Made by a program: the position numbers and the translations under genes
Part shown: positions 34,116 to 45,415 of the stretch, one piece after another
How the letters are laid out: every line of letters begins with the position of its first letter
Position numbering within the stretch: position 1 is the stretch's first letter
Source: Chrysogorgia sp. JL179-B06
Taxonomy: Eukaryota > Cnidaria > Anthozoa > Scleralcyonacea > Chrysogorgiidae
Direction: 5' to 3'
NCBI GenBank assembly: GCA_035772405.1
Contig: JAYKKM010000156.1
Span: 1,211,501 to 1,275,500 of the forward strand
Length of the DNA: 64,000 nt
The notes under the pieces: generated by a model
Seen by the model: the letters and a program-made list of their open reading frames with translations, nothing else
Told to the model about the DNA's origin: nothing
The model's database searches: none

Positions 34116-35054
34116 CCGGTGTAACAGCGGATAGTGTCCCCCGCAGAAAGTGTCCCCCCGGACACTATCCGCTAGCAGATAGAGTCTCCCCGGACAATAT
34201 CCGCTCGCAGATATTGTCCCCCCGGACACTATTCGCGACGCGGATAGTGTCCCCCCTCGCGGATTCTGTCCCCCCAAAATAAATACTGGGATAAGCTTTA
34301 GTTCTCGTGTTCTTTGGTCGAAATATATAAATTTGGACTAATAATAAACCCTCAAATTGAGAAACTGACATTGTTAATTGCATTGTTAAACAAAATATTG
34401 CAAAACGTTTTATCAAGTTATATCGCGTAAATGGCGAGCTAGTTTTTTGTTCATTTCATGACGCGATTTTATGAGTGTACTGCGGACTCTTTGCTATTGC
34501 GTTTGCTTATGAGCTAGCGTCTGGGAATGAGCACAACATGCAAAGCAAACAGTTTGAACAACAACAAATGCGAGACCATTTGATCAGATGCCTTGAGAAT
34601 GGCCAATTCGAGTCTTTCCCAGGTCAGAGTAGCAAGCAGCGGAAGAGAGATGAACCAAACATTTTTGAAATCGAACTGATTTGCCATTGTCTCATGCCCG
34701 AAATGTGCGATGACATGAAAAAGTGCGACCACTGGTTTCACTTTAATTGTGTAAATGTGGAGAGTTTGGAGTCCGATGAAGTGTGGTTGTGCCCCGAATG
34801 CACTCCGCTAGCATTCTGAAAAATTTGTCTTTTTAAACTATATTTGTACCGTTATGGTTCTTCTCTTTTTGGTTAAATTAATTAGGAAAATTTGTCTAAT
34901 AAAAGTGTTTGCTTAATGCACAAAGCTTTAGTTTTTGAGTTTCACTTGGGGGGACACTATCCGCGGAAATCTAATTAAAGGGGACACTATCCGCTAGCGG
35001 ATAGTGTCCGGGGGGACACTATCCGCGGGGGGACACTATCCGCTGTGACACCGG
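34116..35054. mobile_element. Inverted-repeat element with GCGGATAGTGTCC subterminal arrays
   Basis: The termini are CCGGTGTAACAGCGGATAGT (34116) and the inverted ACTATCCGCTGTGACACCGG (ending 35054). Inside each end lie clustered, alternately oriented copies of GGATAGTGTCCCCC (34128-34275 and 34948-35045), several forming perfect hairpins such as CCGCTAGCGG between two copies. The centre carries a truncated Ulp1-like/PHD coding fragment. No transposase domain and no clear target duplication were found, so the superfamily is unassigned. Confidence 0.65.
34478..34819 (+). pseudogene. Truncated Ulp1-like cysteine protease C-terminus fused to a PHD finger
   Basis: The frame reads YCGLFAIAFAYELASG, resembling the catalytic-Cys motif of C48 (Ulp1/SENP-like) proteases, where a CGxFA pattern closes the active site. 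A linker and a PHD-like zinc finger follow: CHCLMPEMCDDMKKCD, HWFHFNC, and WLCPEC at the end. An in-frame TGA lies just before the Tyr-Cys-Gly motif, so the protease N-terminal two thirds (including His and Asp) are missing. Such Ulp1 domains travel in several DNA transposons. Its place inside inverted-repeat arrays fits a captured or relic transposon gene. Confidence 0.6.
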
Positions 35055-35171
35055 TACAAGTGTTCAGCATTAGGCCAGCAGGCCCAGCAGAATGAATGCA
35101 GAATATAAACCACGTATAAAGGCGATCATATAGCTTTGGCTTTGCAATATTCAAATAACATACGGTAGTCA

Positions 35172-38100
35172 TATGGCGCGTTTATATATTTACGGATGGA
35201 GAATTAGCTTACCATCCGATACGACTCGTACGGATCGACAACTTTTTTGAGGGTTACCTTAGTGACACACGATACTTATTATATTCACGGATGGAGAAAT
35301 GTAGCATACGGTTCGTCACGACCCGTACGGATCGACACACTATATTTACGGATGGAGAATTAGATTACCATCCGATACGACTCGTACGGATCGACAACTT
35401 TTTCGAGGGCTACCTTAGTGACACACGATACTTATTATATTCACGACCCGTACGGATCGACACACTATATTTACGGATGGAGAATTAGCTTACCATCCGA
35501 TACGACTCGTACGGATCGACAACTTTTTTGAGGGCGCTACCTTAGCTACACACGATATTTATTATATTCACGGATGGAGAAATTTAGTATACGGTTCGTC
35601 ACGACCCGTACGGATCGACACACTATATTTACGGATGGAGAATTAGCTTACCATCCGATACGACTCGTACGGATCGACAACTTTTTTGAGGGCTATACCT
35701 TAGCTACACACGATACTTATTATATTCACGGATGGAGAAATGTAGTATACGGTTCGCCACGACCCGTACGGATCGACACACTATATTTACGGATGGAGAA
35801 TTAGCTTACCATCCGATACGACTCGTACGGATCAACAACTTTTTTGAGGGCTAGCTTAACTACACACGATACTTATTATATTCACGGATGGAGAAATGTA
35901 GCATACGGTTCGTCACGACCCGTACGGATCGACACACTATATTTACGGATGGAGAATTAGATTACCATCCGATACGACTCGTACGGATCGACAACTTTTT
36001 CGAGGGCTACCTTAGTGACACACGATACTTATTATATTCACGACCCGTACGGATCGACACACTATATTTACGGATGGAGAATTAGCTTACCATCCGATAC
36101 GACTCGTACGGATCGACAACTTTTTTGAGGGCGCTACCTTAGCTACACACGATATTTATTATATTCACGGATGGAGAAATTTAGTATACGGTTCGTCACG
36201 ACCCGTACGGATCGACACACTATATTTACGGATGGAGAATTAGCTTACCATCCGATACGACTCGTACGGATCGACAACTTTTTTGAGGGCTATACCTTAG
36301 CTACACACGATACTTATTATATTCACGGATGGAGAAATGTAGTATACGGTTCGTCACGACCCGTACGGATCGACACACTATATTTACGGATGGAGAATTA
36401 GCTTACCATCCGATACGACTCGTACGGATCAACAACTTTTTTGAGGGCTAGCTTAACTACACACGATACTTATTATATTCACGGATGGAGAAATGTAGCA
36501 TACGGTTCGTCACGACCCGTACGGATCGACACACTATATTTACGGATGGAGAATTAGATTACCATCCGATACGACTCGTACGGATCGACAACTTTTTCGA
36601 GGGCTACCTTAGCTACACACGATACTTATTATATTCACGGATGGAGAAATGTAGTATACGGTTCGTCACGACCCGTACGGATGGACACACTATATTTACG
36701 GATGGAGAATTACCTTACCATCCGATACGACTCGTACGGATCAACAACTTTTTTGAGGGCTACCTTAGCTACACACGATACTTATTATATTCACGGATGG
36801 AGAAATGTAGTATACGGTTCGTCACGACCCGTACGGATCGACACACTATATTTACGGATGGAGAATTAGCTTACCATCCGATACGACTCGTACGGATCGA
36901 CAACTTTTTTGAGGGCTACCTTAGCTACACACGATACTTATTATATTCACGGATGGAGAAATGTAGTATACGGTTCGTCACGACCCGTACGGATCGACAC
37001 ACTATATTTACGGATGGAGAATTAGCTTACCATCCGATACGACTCGTACGGATCGACAACTTTTTTGAGGGCTACCTTAGCTACACACGATACTTATTAT
37101 ATTCACGGATGGAGAAATGTAGTATACGGTTCGTCACGACCCGTACGGATCGACACACTATATTTACGGATGGAGAATTACCTTACCATCCGATACGACT
37201 CGTACGGATCGACAACTTTTTTGAGGGCTACCTTAGCTACACACGATACTTATTATATTCACGGATGGAGAAATGTAGTATACGGTTCGTCACGACCCGT
37301 ACGGATCGACACACTATATTTACGGATGGAGAATTAGCTTACCATCCGATACGACTCGTACGGATCGACAACTTTTTTGAGGGCTATCTTAGCTACACAC
37401 GATACTTATTATATTCTCGGATGGAGAAATGTAGTATACGGTTCGTCACGACCCGTACGGATCGACACACTATATTTACGGATGGAGAATTAGCTTACCA
37501 TCCGATACGACTCGTACGGATCGACAACTTTTTTGAGGGCTATCTTAGCTACACACGATACTTATTATATTCTCGGATGGAGAAATGTAGTATACGGTTC
37601 GTCACGACCCGTACGGATCGACACACTATATTTACGGATGGAGAATTAGCTTACCATCCGATACGACTCGTACGGATCGACAACTTATTTGAGGGCTACC
37701 TTAGCTACACACGATACTTATTATATTCACGGATGGAGAAATGTAGTATACGGTTCGTCACGACCCGTACGGATCGACACACTATATTTACGGATGGAGA
37801 ATTACCTTACCATCCGATACGACTCGTACGGATCGACAACTTTTTTGAGGGCTACCTTAGCTACACACGATACTTATTATATTCACGGATGGAGAAATGT
37901 AGTATACGGTTCGTCACGACCCGTACGGATCGACACACTATATTTACGGATGGAGAATTAGCTTACCATCCGATACGACTCGTACGGATCGACAACTTTT
38001 TTGAGGGCTACCTTAGCTACACACGATACTTATTATATTCTCGGATGGAGAAATGTAGTATACGGTTCGTCACGACCCGTACGGATCGACACACTATATT

Positions 38101-38225
38101 TATGGATGGAGAATTACCTTACCATCCGTTACGACTCGTACGGATCGAAAATCTAGATTTACGGATGGTGAAATATACGATACAGTCCGCTACGGCTCGT
38201 ACGTTTTACGAGTCGTAATGACAAA
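35172..38225. repeat. 156-bp satellite with 597-bp higher-order repeat
   Basis: Unit landmarks are CACGGATGGAGAAATGTAG, TATACGGTTCGTCACGACC, CGTACGGATCGACACAC, ATTTACGGATGGAGAATTAG, CATCCGATACGACTCGTACG and GAGGGCTACCTTAGCTACAC. From 36482 to about 38045 eleven units follow at exactly 156 bp. The first 1.2 kb is a twice-repeated 597-bp block (35288-35884 and 35885-36481) containing shortened units. 156 is 52 codons, so one frame stays open for 577 codons by arithmetic. The last unit decays at about 38160-38225. TACGGATCG/CGTACGGATCG cores are palindromic in part. Confidence 0.95.
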
Positions 38226-38282
38226 ACGACTTGTCCGATCGTAACCAACATTTCACGAAACTAACGATCCGTATGCTTGCTA

Positions 38283-38715
38283 CAGTATTGGACAACCATC
38301 CACACATCGTCAGACCATTGTTGTCGGATCAGACAGTTTACCTGCGAAGTTAATCACCAACCTTCCAAGCTCTTCTGAGATAGCTGATTACGACGTCATT
38401 GGCATTGATGAGGGCCATTGGTACTCTGATCTACTCCCAGTTATTCGCGAGTACATCAAAGCTGGCATTCACGTCATTATTTGTGGTCTCATATCAACAG
38501 AGCGCTTAAAAAGAATTGGTGAGCTCGACACACTGTTCCCAGTAGCAGACGACATCACGTTTCTAAAAGCGTATTGCGCTGTTTGTCGCGACACTTACGG
38601 AACAACTGTTGAAGCGCCATTCAATTGGAGATACAACCCAGGACCATCATTCGTTGGTGGTGCTGAGCAATATCGTGCAGTGTGCAGACGTCATCATCCT
38701 TCCACACAAAATTGA
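38283..38715 (+). pseudogene. Thymidine kinase, 3' part only (Polinton-like provirus)
   Basis: The frame ending TGA at 38713-38715 matches the C-terminal two thirds of type II thymidine kinases. It has the Walker-B-like segment YDVIGIDEGHWYSDLLPVI, IIICGL-type strand IHVIICGLI, a Cys pair in AYCAVC, and the substrate lid FVGGAEQYRAVC followed by RRHH. The usual Gln after Asp-Glu-Gly is His here. The N-terminal P-loop (GPMFSGKT-type) is absent: upstream the reading merges into ACGGATCG satellite sequence at about 38296. Such kinases phosphorylate thymidine to dTMP and are common in large DNA viruses. This copy cannot encode a complete enzyme. Confidence 0.85.
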
Positions 38716-38949
38716 GGGTGTTCTCAACACGCCCCACTTTTTTAAATTTAGACATTGGTCACATGAAGCGTCCAATGTACCGTAGAAACATTTTTTCACA
38801 TAGTGGTCAGAAGGTTTGTGAAATAAAGAGAGTTTCGCAAACGTTTTCACCGAGTTAAAAAACGTCTTTAAAAAATGCTAGAGCAGTTGTCACTTCGAAC
38901 GTCGTCTCAACAACGAGAACGAGTGCTAATTCGACTTATTACTCGCTGT
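38716..38949. other. Short spacer between convergent TK and BRO-N genes
   Basis: Contains AATAAAG at about 38821 on the plus strand, a possible poly(A) signal for the kinase gene. The minus strand is non-coding. Confidence 0.35.
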
Positions 38950-39735
38950 CTAAAAAGTCTCTTTACAATAGTGTCTCTCGTGGTTACTCAACGCTGATTT
39001 ATTTTTAAATTTACGAAAACACTGGGAACATTGAAACCCAATGTCAAAGAAATATTTTATTATCGCAGTAATAGCGTCGTCGTATGAGTCGCACAATAAT
39101 GTTAGATAACCAGCGGATTTGTATCTGAGCAGCAGAGAGTCTTGCTCTTCAGATGTCTTACCTGTGCCACCTGGGTTCTTGAACTCAATCACGAGTCCGC
39201 TATGCTGTCGGTTTGCGTTGGCAATAATCAAGTCAGGCGTTCCACGTTGGTAGCCTTTTTTCCACGAATTTATTCTTTTACTCGAAGTGTCTTGATTCTC
39301 ACCACAAGCGGCTATCAAAATAGCTTCTGGATAATATTTCCTAAGAAAACCAACAACTTTCGTATGAAGGTCGAACTCAGTGATCATTTTAAACTGATTG
39401 TGTTTGAGACCGACGTCAGCTAAACCCTTTCTAATGCTTGGTAAGACTTCTGTGTGCACCCACCTTCCAAAGTGTTTCGCACGCTCCATTTTACTCGAGA
39501 ACGTTAGTGAGTAGACCCCAAGTTCGTTGATAAACGAGGCCTGTTCCATCTTCATTTTGCAATCAGGTTCGACGTGGTCGTTAACTGCATCTTTTGGTCG
39601 AGCATAACCTAGAGCGCTCGCGACTTCTTTTGCTTTGAACCATATGTCACCGTTGTGATTAACCGTCGTGATTTGGTGACCATCGAAATCGAATAGTTGG
39701 AGTATTGCGGAAGTCATCACTATATAGTCCTCCAC
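38950..39735 (-). CDS. BRO-N / VRR-NUC-type nuclease / C2H2 zinc-finger protein
   Basis: A 261-residue intact frame. Residues 11-105 form a BRO-N domain (FDFDGHQITTV, IWFKAKEVASALGY, NELGVYSLTFSSK, FGRWVHTEVLPSIRK), a DNA-binding fold of baculoviruses, iridoviruses and other large DNA viruses. Residues 115-222 look like a PD-(D/E)xK restriction-type nuclease of the VRR-NUC class: GTPDLI (165-170), VIEFKNPGG (182-190), then a Gln/Leu helix and a GY strand. Residues 236-257 add a C-x2-C...H-x-H/C finger (CSQCFRKF, NHERHYC). The likely role is DNA processing during element replication. It follows a 46-aa frame by 9 bp and converges on the kinase. An internal Met7 is an alternative start. Confidence 0.85.
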   Translation of the reverse strand: MEDYIVMTSAILQLFDFDGHQITTVNHNGDIWFKAKEVASALGYARPKDAVNDHVEPDCKMKMEQASFINELGVYSLTFSSKMERAKHFGRWVHTEVLPSIRKGLADVGLKHNQFKMITEFDLHTKVVGFLRKYYPEAILIAACGENQDTSSKRINSWKKGYQRGTPDLIIANANRQHSGLVIEFKNPGGTGKTSEEQDSLLLRYKSAGYLTLLCDSYDDAITAIIKYFFDIGFQCSQCFRKFKNKSALSNHERHYCKETF

Positions 39736-39744
39736 GAGAAAAAA

Positions 39745-39885
39745 CTACTCGATGTTGGCGCTACGCCTTTTATAGATCTGGTTTGTTGTGTACCAACGCA
39801 TCAGGTGTGTTTCATTAGTCCTCGGTTTTCTACGTCGTCTGAAAAAGTTTCTAATGTTACGAACCAGTTTTCTAAGCCAACCCAT
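39745..39885 (-). CDS. Small arginine-rich protein, 46 aa
   Basis: ATG at 39885 to TAG at 39745. The first half is strongly basic (MGWLRKLVRNIRNFF then four Arg and Lys). It starts 7 bp after the stop of the preceding minus-strand frame and ends 9 bp before BRO-N, matching the tight packing of the other genes. A small Arg-rich protein in a capsid-bearing element could condense DNA. No homologue is recognised, and the frame is short enough that its reality is uncertain. The Met-Gly start is shared with two other small proteins of the locus. Confidence 0.45.
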   Translation of the reverse strand: MGWLRKLVRNIRNFFRRRRKPRTNETHLMRWYTTNQIYKRRSANIE

Positions 39886-39891
39886 TTTAAC

Positions 39892-40089
39892 TTAGGTCAC
39901 GTCTCCTACCACTCCCACAGTGTCTGACTCTGGTAACATAATAGGTTTGCCGTAAGTCTTTTTAGACCTCATACCAATCTCAGCGTGGAGCTCGAGAGTA
40001 ACGTCACCGCGACCAAATGACCCACCAGCTTTGAACATGTGGTCAGTCGTTTTATTTATCTTATATATTTCATGGGGCCTCGAAATACA
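39892..40089 (-). pseudogene. 3' portion of a small gene interrupted by an 8.5-kb transposon
   Basis: The open frame enters from the insertion boundary and runs ISRPHEIYKINKTTD ... DTVGVVGDVT to a TAA at 39892. Its first codons lie 8.5 kb away at 48610-48602, on the other side of a CACTA-like insertion with a CA target duplication. Without the insertion and one CA copy, the two parts would give a single frame of 69 codons beginning with a Met-Gly-Ala-Cys motif. Function unknown. The product may have been N-terminally acylated. Confidence 0.7.
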
Positions 40090-40103
40090 CACTCTAAAAA
40101 AGG

Positions 40104-40650
40104 GTGTGTTAGAAAACACACCAAGGTGTGTTAGAAAACACACCAAGGTGTGTTAATTTAACACACCTTTTGACAATTATTTTAAAAAACACACCTTGGT
40201 GTGTTCATTAACGCACCTTGGTGTGTTCATTAACACACCTAGGTGTGCTCATTAACACACCTAGGTGTGTTAACTAACGCACCTTTAGTTAACACACCTT
40301 TAGATTACACACCTTTTCGCAACCAAAGGTGTGTAATTTAACACACCTTTGAAAGAAAACACACCTTTTGCAATAACACACCTTTTACATTAACACACCT
40401 TTTCAAATATAACACACCTTTTTGATAACACACCTTACTCATAACACACCTTTTTGATAACACACCTTTTTGATAACACACCTTTCTAAATAATACACCC
40501 TCCAAAATAACACACCTTTCAAATAACACTCCTTTTGATAAACACACCTTTTGATTAACACACCTTTTCAGCAAAACACGTTTCCAGTAACACACCTTTT
40601 GATTAACACAAGTTTTCAGTAACACACCTTAATAACACACCATTTGATTA
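40104..40650. repeat. Left subterminal array of AACACACCTT motifs
   Basis: About 35 copies of ACACACCTTTT/ACACACCTTGGTGTGT. Near the terminus they are paired as perfect palindromes (ACACACCAAGGTGTGTTA). Further in they are single-orientation and degenerate. Mirror of the array at the right end of the same element. Confidence 0.9.
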
Positions 40651-42395
40651 ACACACATTTAGATCAACCGCCTTTCACTAAAACATATCTTCCGAATAAC
40701 ATGAAGGTGTAAGAAATGACATGGAATATGATATGTATCTGCTCCATTCATAAAAAAATGTTGTTTTTGTAACTGGGTAGCTTCCTCCGCAGGCAACTCT
40801 GGCATCCGAAAAGGTGATTTATTTACACGTGAGCGCCATTTCGCGATCAAGTCTCCCTTGTGAACTCAATCAATATGGCGCGCGTGTAGATAAATCGAGG
40901 AACTTTGTTACACTCTCAAACATGAGCTAAAATGACGTCGAGAACTTTCGACTGCCAGGAATCGAAGGCGCTGAGACGTCAGTTTGGCGGATGGAATGAA
41001 TTTTTGTTTATTTAGTGTCTTTAACAACATTTTTAACCAAAAATTCATAAATATAGCGCATGGAACAGGAAGAGCCTGGGTGCGAGGTTGGGTTCTAAGG
41101 TTCTGGAGAAGCAATGCGGGTGGATGCGGGTTGTACCTAGGCGTCATAATTCTTAACCAATGAGAACGCTGCGCGCTGAATTTGTTTGTTTGGTTGTGAC
41201 TTGTGATCACTGCACGAGACACGCAGTTATCGCTTTTACCTTCCAATACGATTTTCACGTTATGCCTTACTATAATATGAGCACATATGAATGAATTGGT
41301 TCGCTTGTTCATTTAACGAAAGATATCAGTGAGTTCTCGGCCGTGTAATTACCAAAGTCTGGATATCGCTTCAAAATGAATACAACTAATACAGCAGGTC
41401 GAAGACGAAGCCATTATCCTGACGGAAGCAAATCAGGTCGAAGACCTGAGCCAGGTACGTAAACTCAGTCATTGATGCGCTTCTAGTTAGAATCCTGGCA
41501 ACGCAAATTAATAATTAGTATACTTTAGAGTATTTAATAATTATTTAGTGTACTCGCGTGATTATAACTCGCGGGTTCCGCGTTATATCACGCTTCAAGG
41601 AGAACTAAATTAAAGTCGAAATCCAAGATGGCTTCCTGTCTTCCTTTTCGTTGAATGACGTCGAATTGATATTTTATTTGAAACGAAATGTAATTGTCAA
41701 GGAAGACTCCCATTCATGCTTATTAAAAAGTAAGTTAAATGTTTGTATACCGCGAAGATGCTCTTCGATTACATTTTTACCTTTGGGCTTTGGTGATTTG
41801 TGTTCATGTGTTGACGACGGAGTGAAACGTTAACCTTTGCCTTTGGCAGATTGCATGGCAGTGCTCACACTATTATTTTCAAATCATATATAAATTAAAA
41901 TGTTGGCAACAGAAATTGAAGCAATGTGCAAAGTAATATTGACTTTGTTGCTTCTATAGACTATAGCTTATTTTAATTTATAATTTTATAGCCAAATCAC
42001 AAATGTTTGTTAATGTAGTATTAAAGTAGTTATCCCTGTTCCTATAGCCATAATTTATCTGTTTCAGCTGCAAATTAATCAAATTTCACAATGAAAAAAT
42101 ATATGAACACCAAATTTCTAAAGAAACCATTTAGTGTTATAAAATATTAGTATAAACAAACTAGGACTATCACAAATCCTCTATTGTTTGAGCTACTGGT
42201 CACTCTCTATATTACTATATAAGAGTGATAGAGCACGAGCAGCAAAAATAGTTGCTTTTCAAGGTGTTTAACAAGATTTCAGATAAGCTGTTGAATAATT
42301 TGTTTCAAATACATGTAATTTGTTGAAAATGTTAACTCTGCTCTTAGTAGAAACTGACCATGGTTGCTCATAGACAACTCAAGCTCGTTGTCTAA
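40651..42395. other. Interior of the CACTA-like element; possible first exon at 41376
   Basis: Mostly featureless. At 41376-41454, ATG starts MNTTNTAGRRRSHYPDGSKS and ends GAGCCAG|GTACGT, a good splice donor, so it could be the first exon of a lost transposase. No continuing exon with matching phase was found. Confidence 0.3.
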
Positions 42396-42397
42396 TT

Positions 42398-42590
42398 GAC
42401 AAATAGATTCCATTTTGCCATTGTCTGTTCAGTTATAGATGCACAGATGACGTCAGAACGTAGTAAGAACAAAAAAAGTGGCCCACGAGCTACAGAGTCG
42501 AGTGGGTCACTGATGTTCTTACCACGATCTGACGTCCTCTATGTATCTATAACTGAACAGACAACAAAAAATGGAATCTATTTGTTTTAT
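42398..42590. mobile_element. Small palindromic MITE
   Basis: The arms AAATAGATTCCATTTT, TTGTCTGTTCAGTTATAGAT and GACGTCAGA (42402-42460) are repeated inverted at 42528-42588. The loop is GTAGTAAGAACAAAAAAAGT...CTTACCACGATC. Nested inside the CACTA-like element. Confidence 0.75.
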
Positions 42591-43325
42591 ACAATCAAAA
42601 ACAACCCCAAAGATTTGGGGCACGAAAAAAGAAAAACATAGCTGCTGACATGATTTGACGCCATCCATGTATCTGTCCTTCAGTAGATCATGGGCAAGAA
42701 CCAATGGAAATGCGTATATAAGTCACATGATTGTATAATTGTAAATTGTTAAATAGAAAATGTGTGCTCATTGTAGCAGGTCATTTGCGGTTTCTGTATT
42801 TTGTTTATAAGTTATTGTTAATTTTGAGATTTTTATGTTTTAGATAGTTGATGTTGAGGAGTTACAGACCTTCATGGAATTAACACCATCCAACTGACTG
42901 GCGTATAATAGTGACATAAATATCTTTATATTCAACTCCACACACAACCAATCCTATACTTTCTTCCGTGTACATATCATCCTATACTTTCTCCAGTGTA
43001 TCAGTGTCTTACCAGTGAGAAAACATCTTATTGTGGATATTGGATCATTCTTCTATGGGCCACCCTAAGCAAGGGGACTACAAAAGAATGGCACATTGCT
43101 TACTTGCAAAAAATTCCCAGAGTTGATGGACAGTAATCCTTCAAAGTATTGGGTAGGTCAGAGTTTAATTTTACATACATATATGATGTTGAATGGTGAT
43201 GCAATCATGTATATGGTTTTATCTTTGTGTGGTAAAAACAGTATTTTACAAATTAGCATAGCAATTGAGTAAAATATTATTTTCACCACAATGTCACAAG
43301 AAGATAAAATTCATATCTTCAAACT

Positions 43326-43792
43326 AGTGATGCTTAAAAGTTTTGTAACACCTTCGTGGACTAAATTGCGTGTAATCTTCGTGTACACGCAGCATTTTTA
43401 CACCCACTCTTCATGTAATTACACCAAAAATACACAAAGCTTTGTGTATAACATGTAGACGCACTATACAAAGTTTCTTGCGTGTACCAGTAGCGAGCAG
43501 GGCTTAATATTCAAAAGGTGAGAAATAGACATCTGATAGTGTCTATAGAGGCATGGTGAATTCTTTCATGTTGACATTGAATTTGTGCAAATCAAAATGA
43601 AAGAATTTATTATGCCTCAATGAAGACACATCACAATGAGTATTATGCCTCAATTAGCTTTGTGTAGTCTGTGTAGTTTTGAGCGCAGTACACAATCTTG
43701 TGCGTGTAATCGCTCTGCATGTACACTGAGACTCCATGCACTTTACACGCACGAAAGAGTTACAAAAACTATTAAGCGCCACTGTATGCTGG
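43326..43792. mobile_element. hAT-like MITE
   Basis: The left end TAGTGATGCTTAAAAGTTTT and right end inverted AAAACTATTAAGCGCCACTG share the CAGTGGCGCTTAA terminus. Inner sequences (GTGTACACGCA / GTGCGTGTAA) also pair. No coding region. The flanking duplication is not clear. Confidence 0.6.
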
Positions 43793-44800
43793 TATAATGT
43801 AATTTTATTTTTATTCATATAGCCACAATTTTCTCTTATAACAATTCAAAGTGATCCTGACTTATCTCCTATTAGATTTTCTTATGCTAATTAATAATAA
43901 TAACAATAATAATAAAAATGGTTTATTCAATAGCATAGTATCCCTCATGGAAGGCTCTTCATCTATTGAAGACTAATATCTAATTACCGGTACAAGAAAT
44001 TGATGTAATAATACCTTAGAATCTCGAAAGTAACCGGGGCAGCTACTTTCGAAATTAGTGACCTCTAAGGCGGCTACTTTCTGAGGGGCGGTTACTTTTG
44101 GGTTGTTATTTTTAGCATCGGCCAAGTTTTAACCACCACTGTACATTTTGCACAACGTTTCAAAGTTTTGTTTTATTTTGATTAAATTATATAAGAGTTG
44201 TTACTTAATTTCTAATGATAATAATTTACCGTACTCGATACTGAATATTCAGATACCGAACGGAAATGGAACAGGACGTCTGAACGATGACAAAGACAAA
44301 CTTATAACTACTGTCTGAAATTCCTGAATATTTGATATAGTTTTATACAATTTTAGCAACATGGCGATTGTTACAAAGCCAGTGACGGTGGCAGGTCACG
44401 TAGTGATCTTATTTATGCTTTTTAACAGGGTAAAACTTATTTTATCATTAAAGTCTGTGTAAAAACTATAAAACCTACCCTTTTTATGGCTAATAGTCAT
44501 TTGGTGCAAAAATATGTCACAAAATTTACAGGGACGGGCGAGCTGAGCTGAGCTAGGGTCGGTCGGGTAACCGGAACTACACAATTTTTTTTTATTTGGC
44601 CTTAAGTACAATATATAAAGGTTATAATATGATAAATAGAATGAGGACGTATAAAATAACTAATTAGAATAATTACAACAGAATGAATAGTCAGAAATAT
44701 CAATAACTATGTTTGACAGCATTCTTACTATAGATAAAATACAATGTCACTGAAATCTAATCAAGATAAAATTAGAGTTTAAACTAAATGTTTTTAACAA
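43793..44800. other. Non-coding interior
   Basis: Contains a local CGAAAGTAACCGG / CTACTTTCGAAATTAG hairpin-like cluster (44030-44105). Nothing else supported. Confidence 0.4.
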
Positions 44801-45415
44801 AGTGCTGTTTACCGTTCCTTGATATATTTTCTAGTTCCAGAGTTATAAAGATTTAAAGAAGTCAAAATCAAGGGAAAATATGGCACAAACAAATTGCTGA
44901 TTCAGCACAAATTTATGAGTATGACATCATATTGTTTGAATCAATTGAATGTTAGTTTGGTGAATGTTTAAATGAACTAATATGTCAGAATCAAATGAAC
45001 CTTTGCACACAGATAGTGAAAGATGAAACACAGTTGATAATGTCACTAATTTTGTTGTCAAGGTAACACTGTTGTACCCAGGCCCCTTGCACGGATTTTA
45101 TAAAAGGTGTATTATAAAATCCGTGCAAGGGGCCTGGGTACAATAGTGTTACCTTGACAACAAAATCAGTGACATTATCAACTGTGTTTCATCTTTCACT
45201 ATCTGTGTGTAAAGGTTTATTTAATTCTGGCATATAGTAACTGAGCTATAGTTAATTTAAACATTCACCAAACTAACATGCAAACAATATGACATCATAA
45301 AGTTGCGCTGAATCAGCAATTTGTTTGTTCTGTATTTTCCCTTGATTTTGACATCTTTAAATCTTTATAACTCTGGAACTAGAAAATATATTAAGGAACG
45401 GTAAACAACATTTCA
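44801..45415. repeat. Near-perfect 610-bp palindrome
   Basis: The arms (44801-45105 and 45113-45415) mirror each other from TTTACCGTTCCTTGATATAT at the outside to GCCCCTTGCACGGATTTTAT at the centre, with a loop of only about 10 bp (AAAGGTGTAT). Differences are a few percent. It is probably a foldback transposon or an inverted duplication. Confidence 0.88.

Noticed and set aside
36485..38218. 577-codon open frame of 52-residue repeats
   Set aside because: It exists because the satellite unit is 156 bp. Units differ without a synonymous bias that I could see, and shorter units elsewhere in the array break the frame.
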